A DNA stretch of 64,000 bases from JAAYVZ01 sp035403265 (GTDB lineage: Bacteria > Acidobacteriota > Thermoanaerobaculia > Thermoanaerobaculales > Thermoanaerobaculaceae), in assembly GCA_035403265.1 (NCBI GenBank), contig DAONEV010000001.1:1-64000 (forward strand), written 5' to 3'. Below, piece by piece: positions 1 through 8,630 of the stretch. Position 1 is the first letter of the stretch, and every line of letters starts with the position of its first letter. The position numbers and the translations under genes were made by a program. The notes beneath the pieces are model-generated. The model made no database searches. It worked only from the letters and a program-made list of their open reading frames with translations, and was not told the DNA's origin.

Positions 1-285
1 GGCGCAGCTTCGACCGTTACAGGCCCGACAGGTTATACCGGCAGGACGGGACCCACGGGGGCCGCCTCGACGGTGACGGGCCCCACGGGTCCCCTGGGCA
101 CCGGGCCCACGGGCGCTGCTTCGACGGTCACGGGCCCCACGGGTCCCACGGGCTACACCGGCAGGACTGGGCCCACCGGTGCCGCGAGCACCGTCACGGG
201 CCCCACGGGTCCGCTCGGAACTGGACCCACCGGTGCCGGCGGCACCGGTTCAACGGGGCCCACGGGGCCCGGCGGTGGCAGCATC
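1..285 (+). repeat. Collagen-like GPTG repeat tract (5' end outside window)
   Basis: In-frame repeats encoding Gly-Pro-Thr triplets with GAASTVT interruptions. At DNA level they are degenerate copies of ggccccacgggt-type words. The tract forms the stalk of the fibre encoded here. Confidence 0.85.
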
Positions 286-2373
286 GGCCACGACGAGACC
301 CCCACGGGCGACGTCGACGACATCAACGTTCTCTTCTTCCTGTCCGCGACCCCGTTGCCGGGTTCTCTGAACCTGTTCCTGAACGGTGTTCGACAGATCG
401 AGGGCGCCGACTACACCCTGACCGGAACCTCGATCGAGTTCATGGTGGCGCCGTCGTTTGGCTATGTGCCGCGGGCTCAGTTCTGGGAAGCTGCACCAGG
501 CGGCGTGTCGCTCGCCGCGGATCGTGAAGTCAGCGCCACGAAGGCCCCCAAGGCGTCGGATACCCGGCTCCGGGGCCCCTTCACGATCAACTACATCCCG
601 AATCCGGATGCCGAGATCGATACCACGGGCTGGGCGACTTACGCTGATGCCGCCGGGGTCCAACCCATTGATGGAACCGGTGGAACGCCGAACACGACCT
701 GGACTCGCGGAGCCGGGGCGTTCATGCGGGGCACGGCGCAGTTCGTCCTGACCAAGAGCGGCGGTGCCAGCCGTCAAGGCGAGGGTGCCAGCTGCGACTT
801 CTCCGTGGATCCCAGCGACTGCAACAAGGCGTTGTCGATCGCGTTCGACGTCATTACGTGGACCGCACCGTACGTCGCGAATGCGGTCAGCGTGTGGGTC
901 TACGATACCACGGACAACCAGCTCTGTCCCATCAGTGGCAGCAATGCCATCGCAGCGGCGCCGCTGTCCCAGGATGGTGGCGCCCGGTTCGTGATCCAGT
1001 TCTCGTCGTCGGAGAGCACAGCGTATCGCCTCATCGTGCACATCGCCGGGACCGACACCGGGGCCTGGGCGCTCGGCTTCGATAACTTCTACGTGGGCCC
1101 GGCCTATCTGCCGTCGTCGCCAGCGATGAGCGACTGGCAGTCCTACACCCCGACGATCACTGGGATGGGTACCCCGACCAGCGTCTATGCGCAGTGGCGC
1201 CGCGTCGGTGACTCCATTGAGGTCCGAGGCGGGTTCACATCCGGGACATCCACTGCTGTGCAGGCGCAGTTCTCGCTGCCCGACGGTCTCACTGCAGCAG
1301 CGTCGGTTAGCGCAAACAGCAACGTCGGCATGGGGTCCGCCAGCTTCGCAGCCACCTCGAACACGATCTTCGTCCTGGCAACCAACGGGGAATCGTTCGT
1401 TAAGTTCTCACTTTCAGGCGCCGCCGGCCTGACGCCGCTGAACGGAAGCTCATTCATCTCGTCGGGTCAGTACATCTATTTCAACTTCAGGCTGCCCATC
1501 ACGGGCTGGTCCGGCACCACTGCGGTTCAGCCTGGCTCCCGGTACCTCTGGGCGCAGAAGTTCGCAGCCGTTGCCACCCGGGTCACCTCGGCCCCGACGA
1601 AGCCCGGAGAGTACCGGAGTCGGCGCGACACCACGGACACCGCGCCGACCGACGTTCCAAGTGTGGCCAACGGGTTCCGCATCGACGCCGGCAGTGGTCT
1701 CGCCGCGGGCCGGATCTCGTGGTGGGATATCTACGTGGGTCCCGGCAAGGTTGTGCAGACGGCCTTCAACAAGGATGCCGGTCGCTCCGGGTTCATCTCC
1801 ACGGACTACCACGTCAATAGCACATACTTCGGGTGCTGGACCAACTACGATGCCGTTTCTGGTATCGTCACGGTTCGGACCCAGGTAGCCAACGCATCAG
1901 ACTACGTCGGAATCAACACCGTCGATCGCGCCTCGGTCTCAGCGTGCTACTTCGACATCCTGGTCGCCGACGATCCCGTGCCCGTTGCCATGGCTCCCTC
2001 AGTGCACGTCGAGGCGAGCAGCGATGCGGGGCAGGTCGTGACAGGCGGCACCACGGATCTGCAGTACGAGGACATCGTCGCGGGCGGGGGCTGGTGGAAC
2101 GGCACCGTGTTCACGGCCCCCGTCGCCGGGGTCTATTCGTTCTGTGCCACGCTGTCCATCGGTGCTTCAACGAACGCCATCGAGGCGTGGTCCGGTGGGT
2201 CACTGATCCGAACCGGCTCCTACCAGGCTGCAGCGACGACCCAGAGTGTCATCGCCTTTGCTCATCGCATGGCCGCTGGTGAAACCCTGACGTTCCGTTC
2301 TAACAACAGCGGAACGCGGTCGTCGCTGGCACACCGCAACTGGCTCTCTATTACTCGCGTCGGAGACACCTGA
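1..2373 (+). CDS. Collagen-like tail fibre/adhesin with C1q-like tip (5' partial)
   Basis: The gene runs in from the left edge in frame 1; 790 residues are visible and the true start lies outside the window. Residues 1 to about 95 are collagen-like GPTG repeats broken by GAASTVT units. A beta-rich segment follows around the motif FLNGVRQIEGADYTL, a form seen in phage fibre proteins. Next is a carbohydrate-binding-like segment (NPDAEIDTTGWATY, about residue 200), then a fibre module beginning DWQSYTPTITG (about 378) and ending GSRYLWAQKFA. The tip from about residue 666 (SVHVEASSDAGQ to NWLSITRVGD) resembles trimeric C1q/TNF-like folds. This is a trimeric receptor-binding fibre by inference. 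It shares modules almost word for word with the gene at 3425. The next gene overlaps it by one base (TGATG). Confidence 0.85.
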   Translation, partial: GAASTVTGPTGYTGRTGPTGAASTVTGPTGPLGTGPTGAASTVTGPTGPTGYTGRTGPTGAASTVTGPTGPLGTGPTGAGGTGSTGPTGPGGGSIGHDETPTGDVDDINVLFFLSATPLPGSLNLFLNGVRQIEGADYTLTGTSIEFMVAPSFGYVPRAQFWEAAPGGVSLAADREVSATKAPKASDTRLRGPFTINYIPNPDAEIDTTGWATYADAAGVQPIDGTGGTPNTTWTRGAGAFMRGTAQFVLTKSGGASRQGEGASCDFSVDPSDCNKALSIAFDVITWTAPYVANAVSVWVYDTTDNQLCPISGSNAIAAAPLSQDGGARFVIQFSSSESTAYRLIVHIAGTDTGAWALGFDNFYVGPAYLPSSPAMSDWQSYTPTITGMGTPTSVYAQWRRVGDSIEVRGGFTSGTSTAVQAQFSLPDGLTAAASVSANSNVGMGSASFAATSNTIFVLATNGESFVKFSLSGAAGLTPLNGSSFISSGQYIYFNFRLPITGWSGTTAVQPGSRYLWAQKFAAVATRVTSAPTKPGEYRSRRDTTDTAPTDVPSVANGFRIDAGSGLAAGRISWWDIYVGPGKVVQTAFNKDAGRSGFISTDYHVNSTYFGCWTNYDAVSGIVTVRTQVANASDYVGINTVDRASVSACYFDILVADDPVPVAMAPSVHVEASSDAGQVVTGGTTDLQYEDIVAGGGWWNGTVFTAPVAGVYSFCATLSIGASTNAIEAWSGGSLIRTGSYQAAATTQSVIAFAHRMAAGETLTFRSNNSGTRSSLAHRNWLSITRVGDT

Positions 2374-2966
2374 TGCTGCTCTGTAAGATCCACAACACCG
2401 TCACGGACCAGCACTACGCCTTTGAGGCGCATACCCAGGCCGAGATCGACGCCAAGCTGGCGCGGAAGGACTGCTACGGGAGACCGGCCCGGACCGAGGT
2501 GATCCCGGCCTGGACGGAGACCCAGGACAGCCCGACGTGGCCGCTGTGCCCGACGTGCACGTTCCCCCTGGGATCCAATGCGTGCCCGGAGTGCCAGGCG
2601 TCCCCGCTGGCCGAGCCCGGGGCAGTGATCGAACACCCCGAGACCTCCGTGGTGCATCCCGCGGAGCGCGTCGTCGAGATCGTCGATCTGGCCACGCAGG
2701 AGCTCGCCCTGGCCCGCAAGGCAGCTATCGACGCCGTGCAGGCCCGCCTGGATCTCTTCGCGCAGTCTTGGGGCTACGACAACATCCTGAGCCTGTGTAG
2801 CTACGCGACCTCCAAGGTGCCCCGGTTCGCTACTGAGGCCCAGATCGGGATCGACTTCCGAGACCAGACCTGGGCCGCCGTGATGCAGTACGAGACCACC
2901 GTGGCTACCCTCGCCGAACTCATCGATCTGCTTCCTCCCGTTCCAACCCGTATGGGGATTCCATGA
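2373..2966 (+). CDS. Fibre-associated protein with zinc-ribbon-like motif
   Basis: 197 residues, start ATG overlapping the fibre stop (TGATG), so translationally coupled. A CPTC...CPEC pair at about residues 59-75 suggests a small zinc ribbon. The C-terminal half carries GYDNILSLCSYATS...PRFATE...RDQTWA. I recognise this signature in small phage proteins encoded directly after tail-fibre genes, where a fibre-assembly or chaperone-like role is often assumed. The function is not established here. Position and coupling support partnership with the fibre at 1-2373. Confidence 0.7.
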   Translation: MLLCKIHNTVTDQHYAFEAHTQAEIDAKLARKDCYGRPARTEVIPAWTETQDSPTWPLCPTCTFPLGSNACPECQASPLAEPGAVIEHPETSVVHPAERVVEIVDLATQELALARKAAIDAVQARLDLFAQSWGYDNILSLCSYATSKVPRFATEAQIGIDFRDQTWAAVMQYETTVATLAELIDLLPPVPTRMGIP

Positions 2967-3382
2967 TGTTCTACTCGATGCACCGGGAGCCCCTGCGCCC
3001 CGTACCGACCTGGGCCCAGCGCCTCAACCCGTTCTGGTGGCTCAGCGACACCGAGCGGAACATGGCGTGGCCCTGGCTGAAGTGGTTCCTGCGGAACCCC
3101 GCCACGAACTTCTTCAGCGTCATCATGGGCGTCGCGCATCGCGCCAGGACGGTGCACACCTTGAAGCCCGGGGAGTACACCCTGGCTCCGCAGGGCTTCA
3201 ACATCGGGATCACCGTGGTCCAGAAGCCCTGGTGGGCCCAGGTCCTGTGGCCCCTGGTGTATCCGTTCCTGTCGTACCGTGGCGAGAAGTGGGAATGGGT
3301 CACGGGATGGAAGACCTCCGGGACCTTTTCGCTGATCACGTTCCGCAGAGCCAACGCCCCCAACGCGGCTCCACTGCCGTAA
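2963..3382 (+). CDS. Small aromatic-rich phage protein (DUF7338-like)
   Basis: 139 residues, overlapping the upstream gene by four bases (ATGA). It is rich in Trp, Pro and Phe: NPFWWLSDTERNMAWPWLKWFLRNPATNFFSVIMGVAHR. It has one or two short hydrophobic stretches but no clear signal peptide. The pattern of WWL, then a Trp-rich stretch, then RNP..NF..V..GVA recalls the uncharacterised phage family DUF7338; that match is from memory. No function can be given. It closes the first operon before the hairpin at 3401. Confidence 0.65.
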   Translation: MMFYSMHREPLRPVPTWAQRLNPFWWLSDTERNMAWPWLKWFLRNPATNFFSVIMGVAHRARTVHTLKPGEYTLAPQGFNIGITVVQKPWWAQVLWPLVYPFLSYRGEKWEWVTGWKTSGTFSLITFRRANAPNAAPLP

Positions 3383-3400
3383 CGGGGCCCTTCCCAACAG

Positions 3401-3418
3401 GGTCTCCCAGCGGAGACT
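3401..3418 (+). terminator. 18-base hairpin element, copy 1; may hide a ribosome binding site
   Basis: GGTCTCC-CAGC-GGAGACT forms a 6-7 bp stem with a four-base loop between the genes ending at 3382 and starting at 3425. The right arm contains GGAG about 10 bases before the ATG at 3425. The structure could therefore act as a weak terminator or as a translation gate. It matches the element at 15259 at 17 of 18 bases, and the inverse element at 32409. Confidence 0.5.
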
Positions 3419-3424
3419 GAGCCC

Positions 3425-6400
3425 ATGCTGACACGCGTAGATCTGAAGCAGCTCGCCCAGGCCGGGGCGACCACGGGTCAGGCCCCGGTGTGGGATGGCA
3501 CGAAGTGGGCCCCGGCCACGGTGTCCAGCGGTGGCGGCGGTGGTGGTGCCGAGCTCGCCGCCGATGGCGTCGTGGATGCCCTGAAGGCGCTGAGCTCCGC
3601 GGACACCCGGGTCCGAGGCCCCTTCACCCGGAACTACATCTCGAACCCGGATGCCGAGATCGATACCACGGGCTGGGCGACCTACGCCGATGCCGCCGGA
3701 GTCCAACCCGTCGATGGCACCGGGGGTTCCCCAGCGGTGACGTGGACCCGGTCCGTTGCGTCCCCGCTCGCCGGAGCCGGTTCCTTCTTGCTGACCAAGG
3801 ATGCCGCGAACCGCCAGGGTCAAGGCGCCGGGATCCCGTTCACGATTCAGCGCGAGGACTGCGGGAAGTCCCTGAGCCTCAGTGGCAACGTGGCCGTGAA
3901 CTCTGGCACCTACACGCCGGGCGAGATCAGTCTGTGGGTCCTGGATGTCACGGCGAGCAAGCTGTGCCCCATCAGTTCCGGGAACACGGTCCAGGCCGGG
4001 GGCTCCTTCGCGATCCAGTTCACGTCATCGTCGTCGACGTCATATCGGCTCATCGTGCACATCGGTGGAACCTCGGTGCTGGCCTACACCGTGCTGTTCG
4101 ACGACTTCTACATCGGCGCAGTCTATCTGCCCGGGATGCCGGCGATGAGCGACGACCAATCCTACGTGCCCGCCATCGCCGGCATGGGCACCGTCACGGG
4201 GCTCCAGGCCTCGTGGCGCCGCGTCGGGAACCGTCTCCAGCTCGCGTGCCGCTTCGTCTGTGGCACCCCGACGGCGTCGCTGTTCCAGCTTCCGCTCCCG
4301 AACGGGCTCACCGTGGATCCCGCGGTGTACCCGTCGGGCAGCACATCCCTGGTCGGCAGGGGCGTCCGCAACAACACCGCCGCAGCTAATGGTTTCACGA
4401 TTTTGGCGGTGGCTGATGGGCGCACCTATCTCACGGCATCCGTTGATTCGTTCTCCGGTGTCAACGCGATGACATCTGCCAACGGCAATGGGCTCTGTAA
4501 CACTGGTGAAATCTTTACGTGCTTCGCTGAGGTCGCGATCCAGGGCTGGGCGGGCTCCACTGCTGTGCAGTCTGGCTCCCGGTACCTCTGGGCTCAGAAG
4601 TTCGCTGGAGTCGCGACACGGGTCACTACGACACCAAGCAAGTCTGGGGAGTACCGTTTCCGGCTGAACACGGTCGACTCGGCCCCGTCATCGCTTCCGA
4701 GTGCCGCGAACGGGTTCTACTTCTATTTCACTACCGGACTGACCCAGCTCGATATCTACATTGGGCCCGGGAAGACGCAGGAGCTCCAGGCATTCCTGAG
4801 CGCTGGTCGCACCGGGATCATCTACGATCTGCCCTTCAACAACGGCACGAACTGGTTCGGGCTGTTCCGGTCTTATGATCCCGCGACGGGCGTTTTGTCG
4901 ATCACTGCGGCTAACTCCGTAGGCATGAACGCGACGCTTGGGGCCGGGGTAACGACATGCTACCTCGACATCTTGGTTGCTGACGATCCTGTGCCCGTTG
5001 CCATGGCGAATCAGGAGTCCGCGCTGTCGGAGTGGCAATCGTACACGCCCACGATCACGAACTGCGGCACCGTGACCGCGAACACCGCGGAATGGCGCCG
5101 CGTCGGTGAAGAGCTCGAGGTGCGTGGCTCCTTCACGACGGGTACCAACGCGGCGTCGCCGGCGACGCTGTCGCTCCCCACGGGCCTCGTTGTCGGCAGC
5201 CTCGGCGGCACCGGTGCCGACACTCAGATCGTTGGTGTCTTCGGCCTCGGCAGTTCGTCGGGTGGAAACCCGCGCTGTGTCCTGGCTGCAGCCGGAGACA
5301 CCACAGTTGGATTCGGCATCATCGCGGCGTCGGTGAACGCGACCACGAAGCAGAACGGCTCCGCGCTGTTCAACACCTCGGAGCGGGAGTCCTACAGCTT
5401 CAAGGTCAAGGTCGTGGGCTGGTCCGCTACTCAGGTCGTCCAGCTCGGTTCAAGGTATCGCTGGGCCGAGCGGTACGCCGCTACAGCCACCAGGGTTGCG
5501 GGTCCCCCAAGCCGCCTCGGGGAGTACCGTGCCAGGCGTGCTGGAACGGACACGGCACCGACCACGGGGCCCACGGTCGCAGACGGAATCCGCATCGATG
5601 CCGGCAGTGGCATCGCGGCTGGTCGCATCAACCAGTACGATATCTACGTGGGCCCAGGCAAAGTAGTCCATCTGTCGCCGCACCTTTCAGCCGGTCGAAC
5701 CGGCTTTGTATCAGCGGATCTATTCACGTCTGGGTCGGACTACCGTGGTATTAACTGGAGCTATGATCCGACTGCCGGGATCGTGTCCGCCTTCTGTCGT
5801 GTCGCAACGGCCGGTGATCGGGCAGGGGTGGCGTTTGATGCCTCAGCCACCTATGGCACCGTTTATTTTGATCTCTTGATCGCCGATGACCCCGTCCCAG
5901 TGGCTCAAGCTGATCAGCTCTCCGCACTGACGGATTGGACCGATGGTGGCGCCACCGCGGTCACCGCCGTCACAACGCCCCCCACGAAAGGCACCATCGT
6001 TCGCGACAAGGTCTGGTATCGTCGCGTCGGGGACTCCGCTGAGATCCGCGTCGAGTTCGAGCAGAGCTCGGCGGGCACCGCCGGCAGCGGTGACTACCTC
6101 TTCACGCTTCCGAACGGGCTCATGTTCGACAGCGCCGAGGTCGAGTTCTTCACAGGAGCCGTGGCGGCGTCGCCGCGGTATGATCGCGGCGTCGGCATCT
6201 GCACCCAGACCACGGTCAACGTGGAGACCAGCGTGGTTCCCTACGACGCGACCCGGTTCCGGATCCGTGGCCACGCCTTCGACAACTCAGGTGACGCTTT
6301 CATCGCCAGCGGATTCCACGGGTTCAGCAACACTGTGCTCCGGCTCAGTGTCCAGTTCGCGGCCCCGATCCTGGGCTGGTCCGGGACCCAGGCCGTGCAA

Positions 6401-7285
6401 CTCGGCTCCCGGTATCTCTGGTCGGAGCGCTTCGCCGCTTCGGCCACCAGGGTCACGGCGCCGCCGAGTGGTCCCGGTCAGTACCGGGCTCAGATCAGGA
6501 CCGGGGGCTCCGCGACGTTCACGGACAACGCACCCTCGACGGCGCCGTCAGCCACCGACGGGTTCCGTCTCTTCGCATCCGCGACTTACGGCACCTCGGA
6601 CACCTCAGGGCAGCCCAGCCGGTTCGTGATCTACGTGGGCCCCCGCAAGATCGTCAACGTCGTGGCCTACAAGAGTGCTGGACGCACCGGGTTCGCGGCG
6701 TCCCTGGGCCTTGCAGGTTCCGCGTTCTACTACGGCTACGTCTGGAACTATGATCCCACAGCTGGCACCGTTACCGTCGAGGTCCCTCCGATCTCGTCGG
6801 CAACCAGCGGTCTCGCTGTTGGTGTCGACGAGACCTACGCGGTTCTGAGCAGCATCTACTTTGATCTCGTCGTCGCCGACGACCCCGTGCCGGTTGCCAT
6901 GGCTCCCTCAGTGCACGTCGAGGCCAGCAGCGACGCCGGGCAGGCCTGCACTGCTGATGTCACAAACCTGCAGTACGAAGACGAGGTCGTGGATACTCAC
7001 GGGGCCTGGAGTGGATCCGTCTTCACATGCCCCGTAGCCGGTGTCTACTCAGTGCGCGCCGGAAGCTGTGACAACGCCGCGGTTTCGATTCGCCTGGATG
7101 TCTGGAAGAACGGATCCCGGTACATCTCCGGCGTCACCTCAATCGGTGGACAACGAACCATCGTGGTTGCGAATCTGAAGCTCGTGGCTGGGGACACCGT
7201 GTCGATCCGGGCGGCACCCGGGACCACGCGTACAACTACCGCGTTCGATAACGGGATCTCCATCACCCGCATCGGAGACGCCTGA
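3425..7285 (+). CDS. Giant multidomain tail fibre/adhesin with three fibre modules and C1q-like tip
   Basis: 1286 residues. The N-terminus (VDLKQLAQAGATTGQAPVWD) is an anchor sequence also found at the start of the genes at 7285 and 10948, then a glycine linker (about residues 36-43). A carbohydrate-binding-like module starts at about residue 69 (NPDAEIDTTGWATYADAAGV), nearly identical to the one in the gene at position 1. Three successive fibre modules start at about residues 242, 537 and 837, each ending in a GSRYLW.(Q/E)(K/R)(F/Y)A...ATRV block. A C1q-like tip starts at about 1161 (SVHVEASSDAGQ). The domain order is visible; a receptor-binding role is inferred from family resemblance and context. 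GGAG precedes the ATG by 10 bases, inside a hairpin. The stop overlaps the next start. Confidence 0.85.
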   Translation: MLTRVDLKQLAQAGATTGQAPVWDGTKWAPATVSSGGGGGGAELAADGVVDALKALSSADTRVRGPFTRNYISNPDAEIDTTGWATYADAAGVQPVDGTGGSPAVTWTRSVASPLAGAGSFLLTKDAANRQGQGAGIPFTIQREDCGKSLSLSGNVAVNSGTYTPGEISLWVLDVTASKLCPISSGNTVQAGGSFAIQFTSSSSTSYRLIVHIGGTSVLAYTVLFDDFYIGAVYLPGMPAMSDDQSYVPAIAGMGTVTGLQASWRRVGNRLQLACRFVCGTPTASLFQLPLPNGLTVDPAVYPSGSTSLVGRGVRNNTAAANGFTILAVADGRTYLTASVDSFSGVNAMTSANGNGLCNTGEIFTCFAEVAIQGWAGSTAVQSGSRYLWAQKFAGVATRVTTTPSKSGEYRFRLNTVDSAPSSLPSAANGFYFYFTTGLTQLDIYIGPGKTQELQAFLSAGRTGIIYDLPFNNGTNWFGLFRSYDPATGVLSITAANSVGMNATLGAGVTTCYLDILVADDPVPVAMANQESALSEWQSYTPTITNCGTVTANTAEWRRVGEELEVRGSFTTGTNAASPATLSLPTGLVVGSLGGTGADTQIVGVFGLGSSSGGNPRCVLAAAGDTTVGFGIIAASVNATTKQNGSALFNTSERESYSFKVKVVGWSATQVVQLGSRYRWAERYAATATRVAGPPSRLGEYRARRAGTDTAPTTGPTVADGIRIDAGSGIAAGRINQYDIYVGPGKVVHLSPHLSAGRTGFVSADLFTSGSDYRGINWSYDPTAGIVSAFCRVATAGDRAGVAFDASATYGTVYFDLLIADDPVPVAQADQLSALTDWTDGGATAVTAVTTPPTKGTIVRDKVWYRRVGDSAEIRVEFEQSSAGTAGSGDYLFTLPNGLMFDSAEVEFFTGAVAASPRYDRGVGICTQTTVNVETSVVPYDATRFRIRGHAFDNSGDAFIASGFHGFSNTVLRLSVQFAAPILGWSGTQAVQLGSRYLWSERFAASATRVTAPPSGPGQYRAQIRTGGSATFTDNAPSTAPSATDGFRLFASATYGTSDTSGQPSRFVIYVGPRKIVNVVAYKSAGRTGFAASLGLAGSAFYYGYVWNYDPTAGTVTVEVPPISSATSGLAVGVDETYAVLSSIYFDLVVADDPVPVAMAPSVHVEASSDAGQACTADVTNLQYEDEVVDTHGAWSGSVFTCPVAGVYSVRAGSCDNAAVSIRLDVWKNGSRYISGVTSIGGQRTIVVANLKLVAGDTVSIRAAPGTTRTTTAFDNGISITRIGDA

Positions 7286-7515
7286 TGCCCACGAAAGTGC
7301 ATCCGAAGCAGCTCCGCCAGGCCGGGGCCACCATTGGCCAGACCTTGGTGTGGGACGGCGCCACATGGGTCCCCGGCGGCGGCGTCGGCACCGTGTATCT
7401 CCGTGGCGACGCCAGCACCGACGGATCCGTCCGCCTCACATCCCTGACGGATTACACGGCAAACCTGCAGACCAGGTTGAACGGGACCTGGGTCGATCTC
7501 ACGGTGTTCGATTGA
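7285..7515 (+). CDS. Short fibre anchor protein (cassette 1)
   Basis: 76 residues. The N-terminal half (KVHPKQLRQAGATIGQTLVWDGATWVP) is the anchor sequence shared with the genes at 3425 and 10948. The C-terminal half (VYLRGDASTDGSVRLTS...GTWVDLTVFD) is shared with the end of the gene at 10948. It therefore looks like a minimal version of that protein with no collagen stalk. The start ATG overlaps the upstream stop by one base. It leads cassette 1, with three beta-propeller genes behind it. A likely job is to attach the propeller proteins to the virion; that is inference. Confidence 0.75.
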   Translation: MPTKVHPKQLRQAGATIGQTLVWDGATWVPGGGVGTVYLRGDASTDGSVRLTSLTDYTANLQTRLNGTWVDLTVFD

Positions 7516-8624
7516 GCACGCGGTCCCGGGGCTCCAAGAACCTCGCGGGGTCCAGCGCTGTCACCGTGAACAGCTCCGGGGTCCCCAACGGCGGGCCCAT
7601 GAGCTGGGTGGCGTCATCCGGCGTAAGCGCGTACCGGGTCTGCTGGTCCCCGGAGCTCCGGCTCTTCGTCGGCGCCGCTTTGACGTCGATGCAGAGTTCC
7701 GCTGATGGCATCACCTGGTCCACGCACACGCCCCCAGCGGCGTATTGGTATGCGGTCTGCTGGTCCCCGGAGCTTCGGCTCTTCGTCGCCGTGGGCTATC
7801 TGACGGCGACCTACAACGTTATGACATCTCCGGACGGCGTGAACTGGACCGGCACCGCAACCCTGGCGGCTTCGTCCTGGCAGGATGTATGCTGGTCCCA
7901 GGAGCTCCGGCTCTTCGTGGCTGTTGCGTCGTACCCCGTCGGCGATGTCTCCATTGTGACATCCCCTGACGGCGTCACCTGGACCCCGAGGACATCACCC
8001 ACAGCTGCGAACTGGACCGCGGTGACCTGGGCCCCGGAGATCGGACAGTTCTGCGTCGTCGGTGGTTTCGGCTACATCTTGACGTCTGCGGATGGTGTGA
8101 CGTGGCTGCCGCAATCCGCGCCTTCCTCGACGAGCTGGGTCAGTGTGTGCTGGTCCCCGACGCTCCGTTTGTTCTGCACGGTGTCCGGGCAGGATGTCAT
8201 TACACAGCGCATCGCGACCTCCCCAGATGGCGTCACCTGGACCTATAGGCCAGGAGCCGACACCTCGCAGTGGCAGAACATCATCTGGATCCCGGAGCTC
8301 CGGCTCTTCGTGGCCGTGGCCATCGGCGCCTACAATGGCTACGTGATGTCATCGTCGGACGGCATCACCTGGGTCATTCGCAACGACGCCATTTCGGGGC
8401 AGTGGTACCATATCTGCTGGTCCCCGGAGCTCCGGCGCCTCGTGAAGGGGCCCGGCGGGGCCTATGCCGATATCGCTGCGGATCTCAAGGTCAGCGCAGT
8501 GGCCTCCGGGACCGTGGCATCCGTGCTCACGGCTTCCAGTGGGCCCACGGGGGCCCAGACCTCGATCCAGGGCTGGCTTCGCATCGGGGTCAACGGCGTC
8601 GATCGATTCATCCCGTACTGGTAA
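7512..8624 (+). CDS. Seven-bladed beta-propeller fibre protein (cassette 1, copy 1)
   Basis: 370 residues with a TTG start at 7512 overlapping the upstream TGA. The start is chosen because the resulting N-terminus (STRSRGSKNLAGSSAVTVN) aligns with the paralogues MAIRTQRLKNTQGSDAVTVN and MATRTQRTKNQAGSDVVTIN. Seven repeats of about 44 residues follow, each with the core CWSPELRLFVAV and the turn SPDG(V/I)TW, which predicts a seven-bladed propeller of the BNR/kelch-like type. The C-terminus (GPTGAQTSIQGWLRIGVNGVDRFIPYW) is a conserved tail shared by all six paralogues. Role: probable tail-tip lectin or receptor-binding head (inferred). Confidence 0.8.
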   Translation: MSTRSRGSKNLAGSSAVTVNSSGVPNGGPMSWVASSGVSAYRVCWSPELRLFVGAALTSMQSSADGITWSTHTPPAAYWYAVCWSPELRLFVAVGYLTATYNVMTSPDGVNWTGTATLAASSWQDVCWSQELRLFVAVASYPVGDVSIVTSPDGVTWTPRTSPTAANWTAVTWAPEIGQFCVVGGFGYILTSADGVTWLPQSAPSSTSWVSVCWSPTLRLFCTVSGQDVITQRIATSPDGVTWTYRPGADTSQWQNIIWIPELRLFVAVAIGAYNGYVMSSSDGITWVIRNDAISGQWYHICWSPELRRLVKGPGGAYADIAADLKVSAVASGTVASVLTASSGPTGAQTSIQGWLRIGVNGVDRFIPYW

Positions 8625-8630
8625 GAAGCC

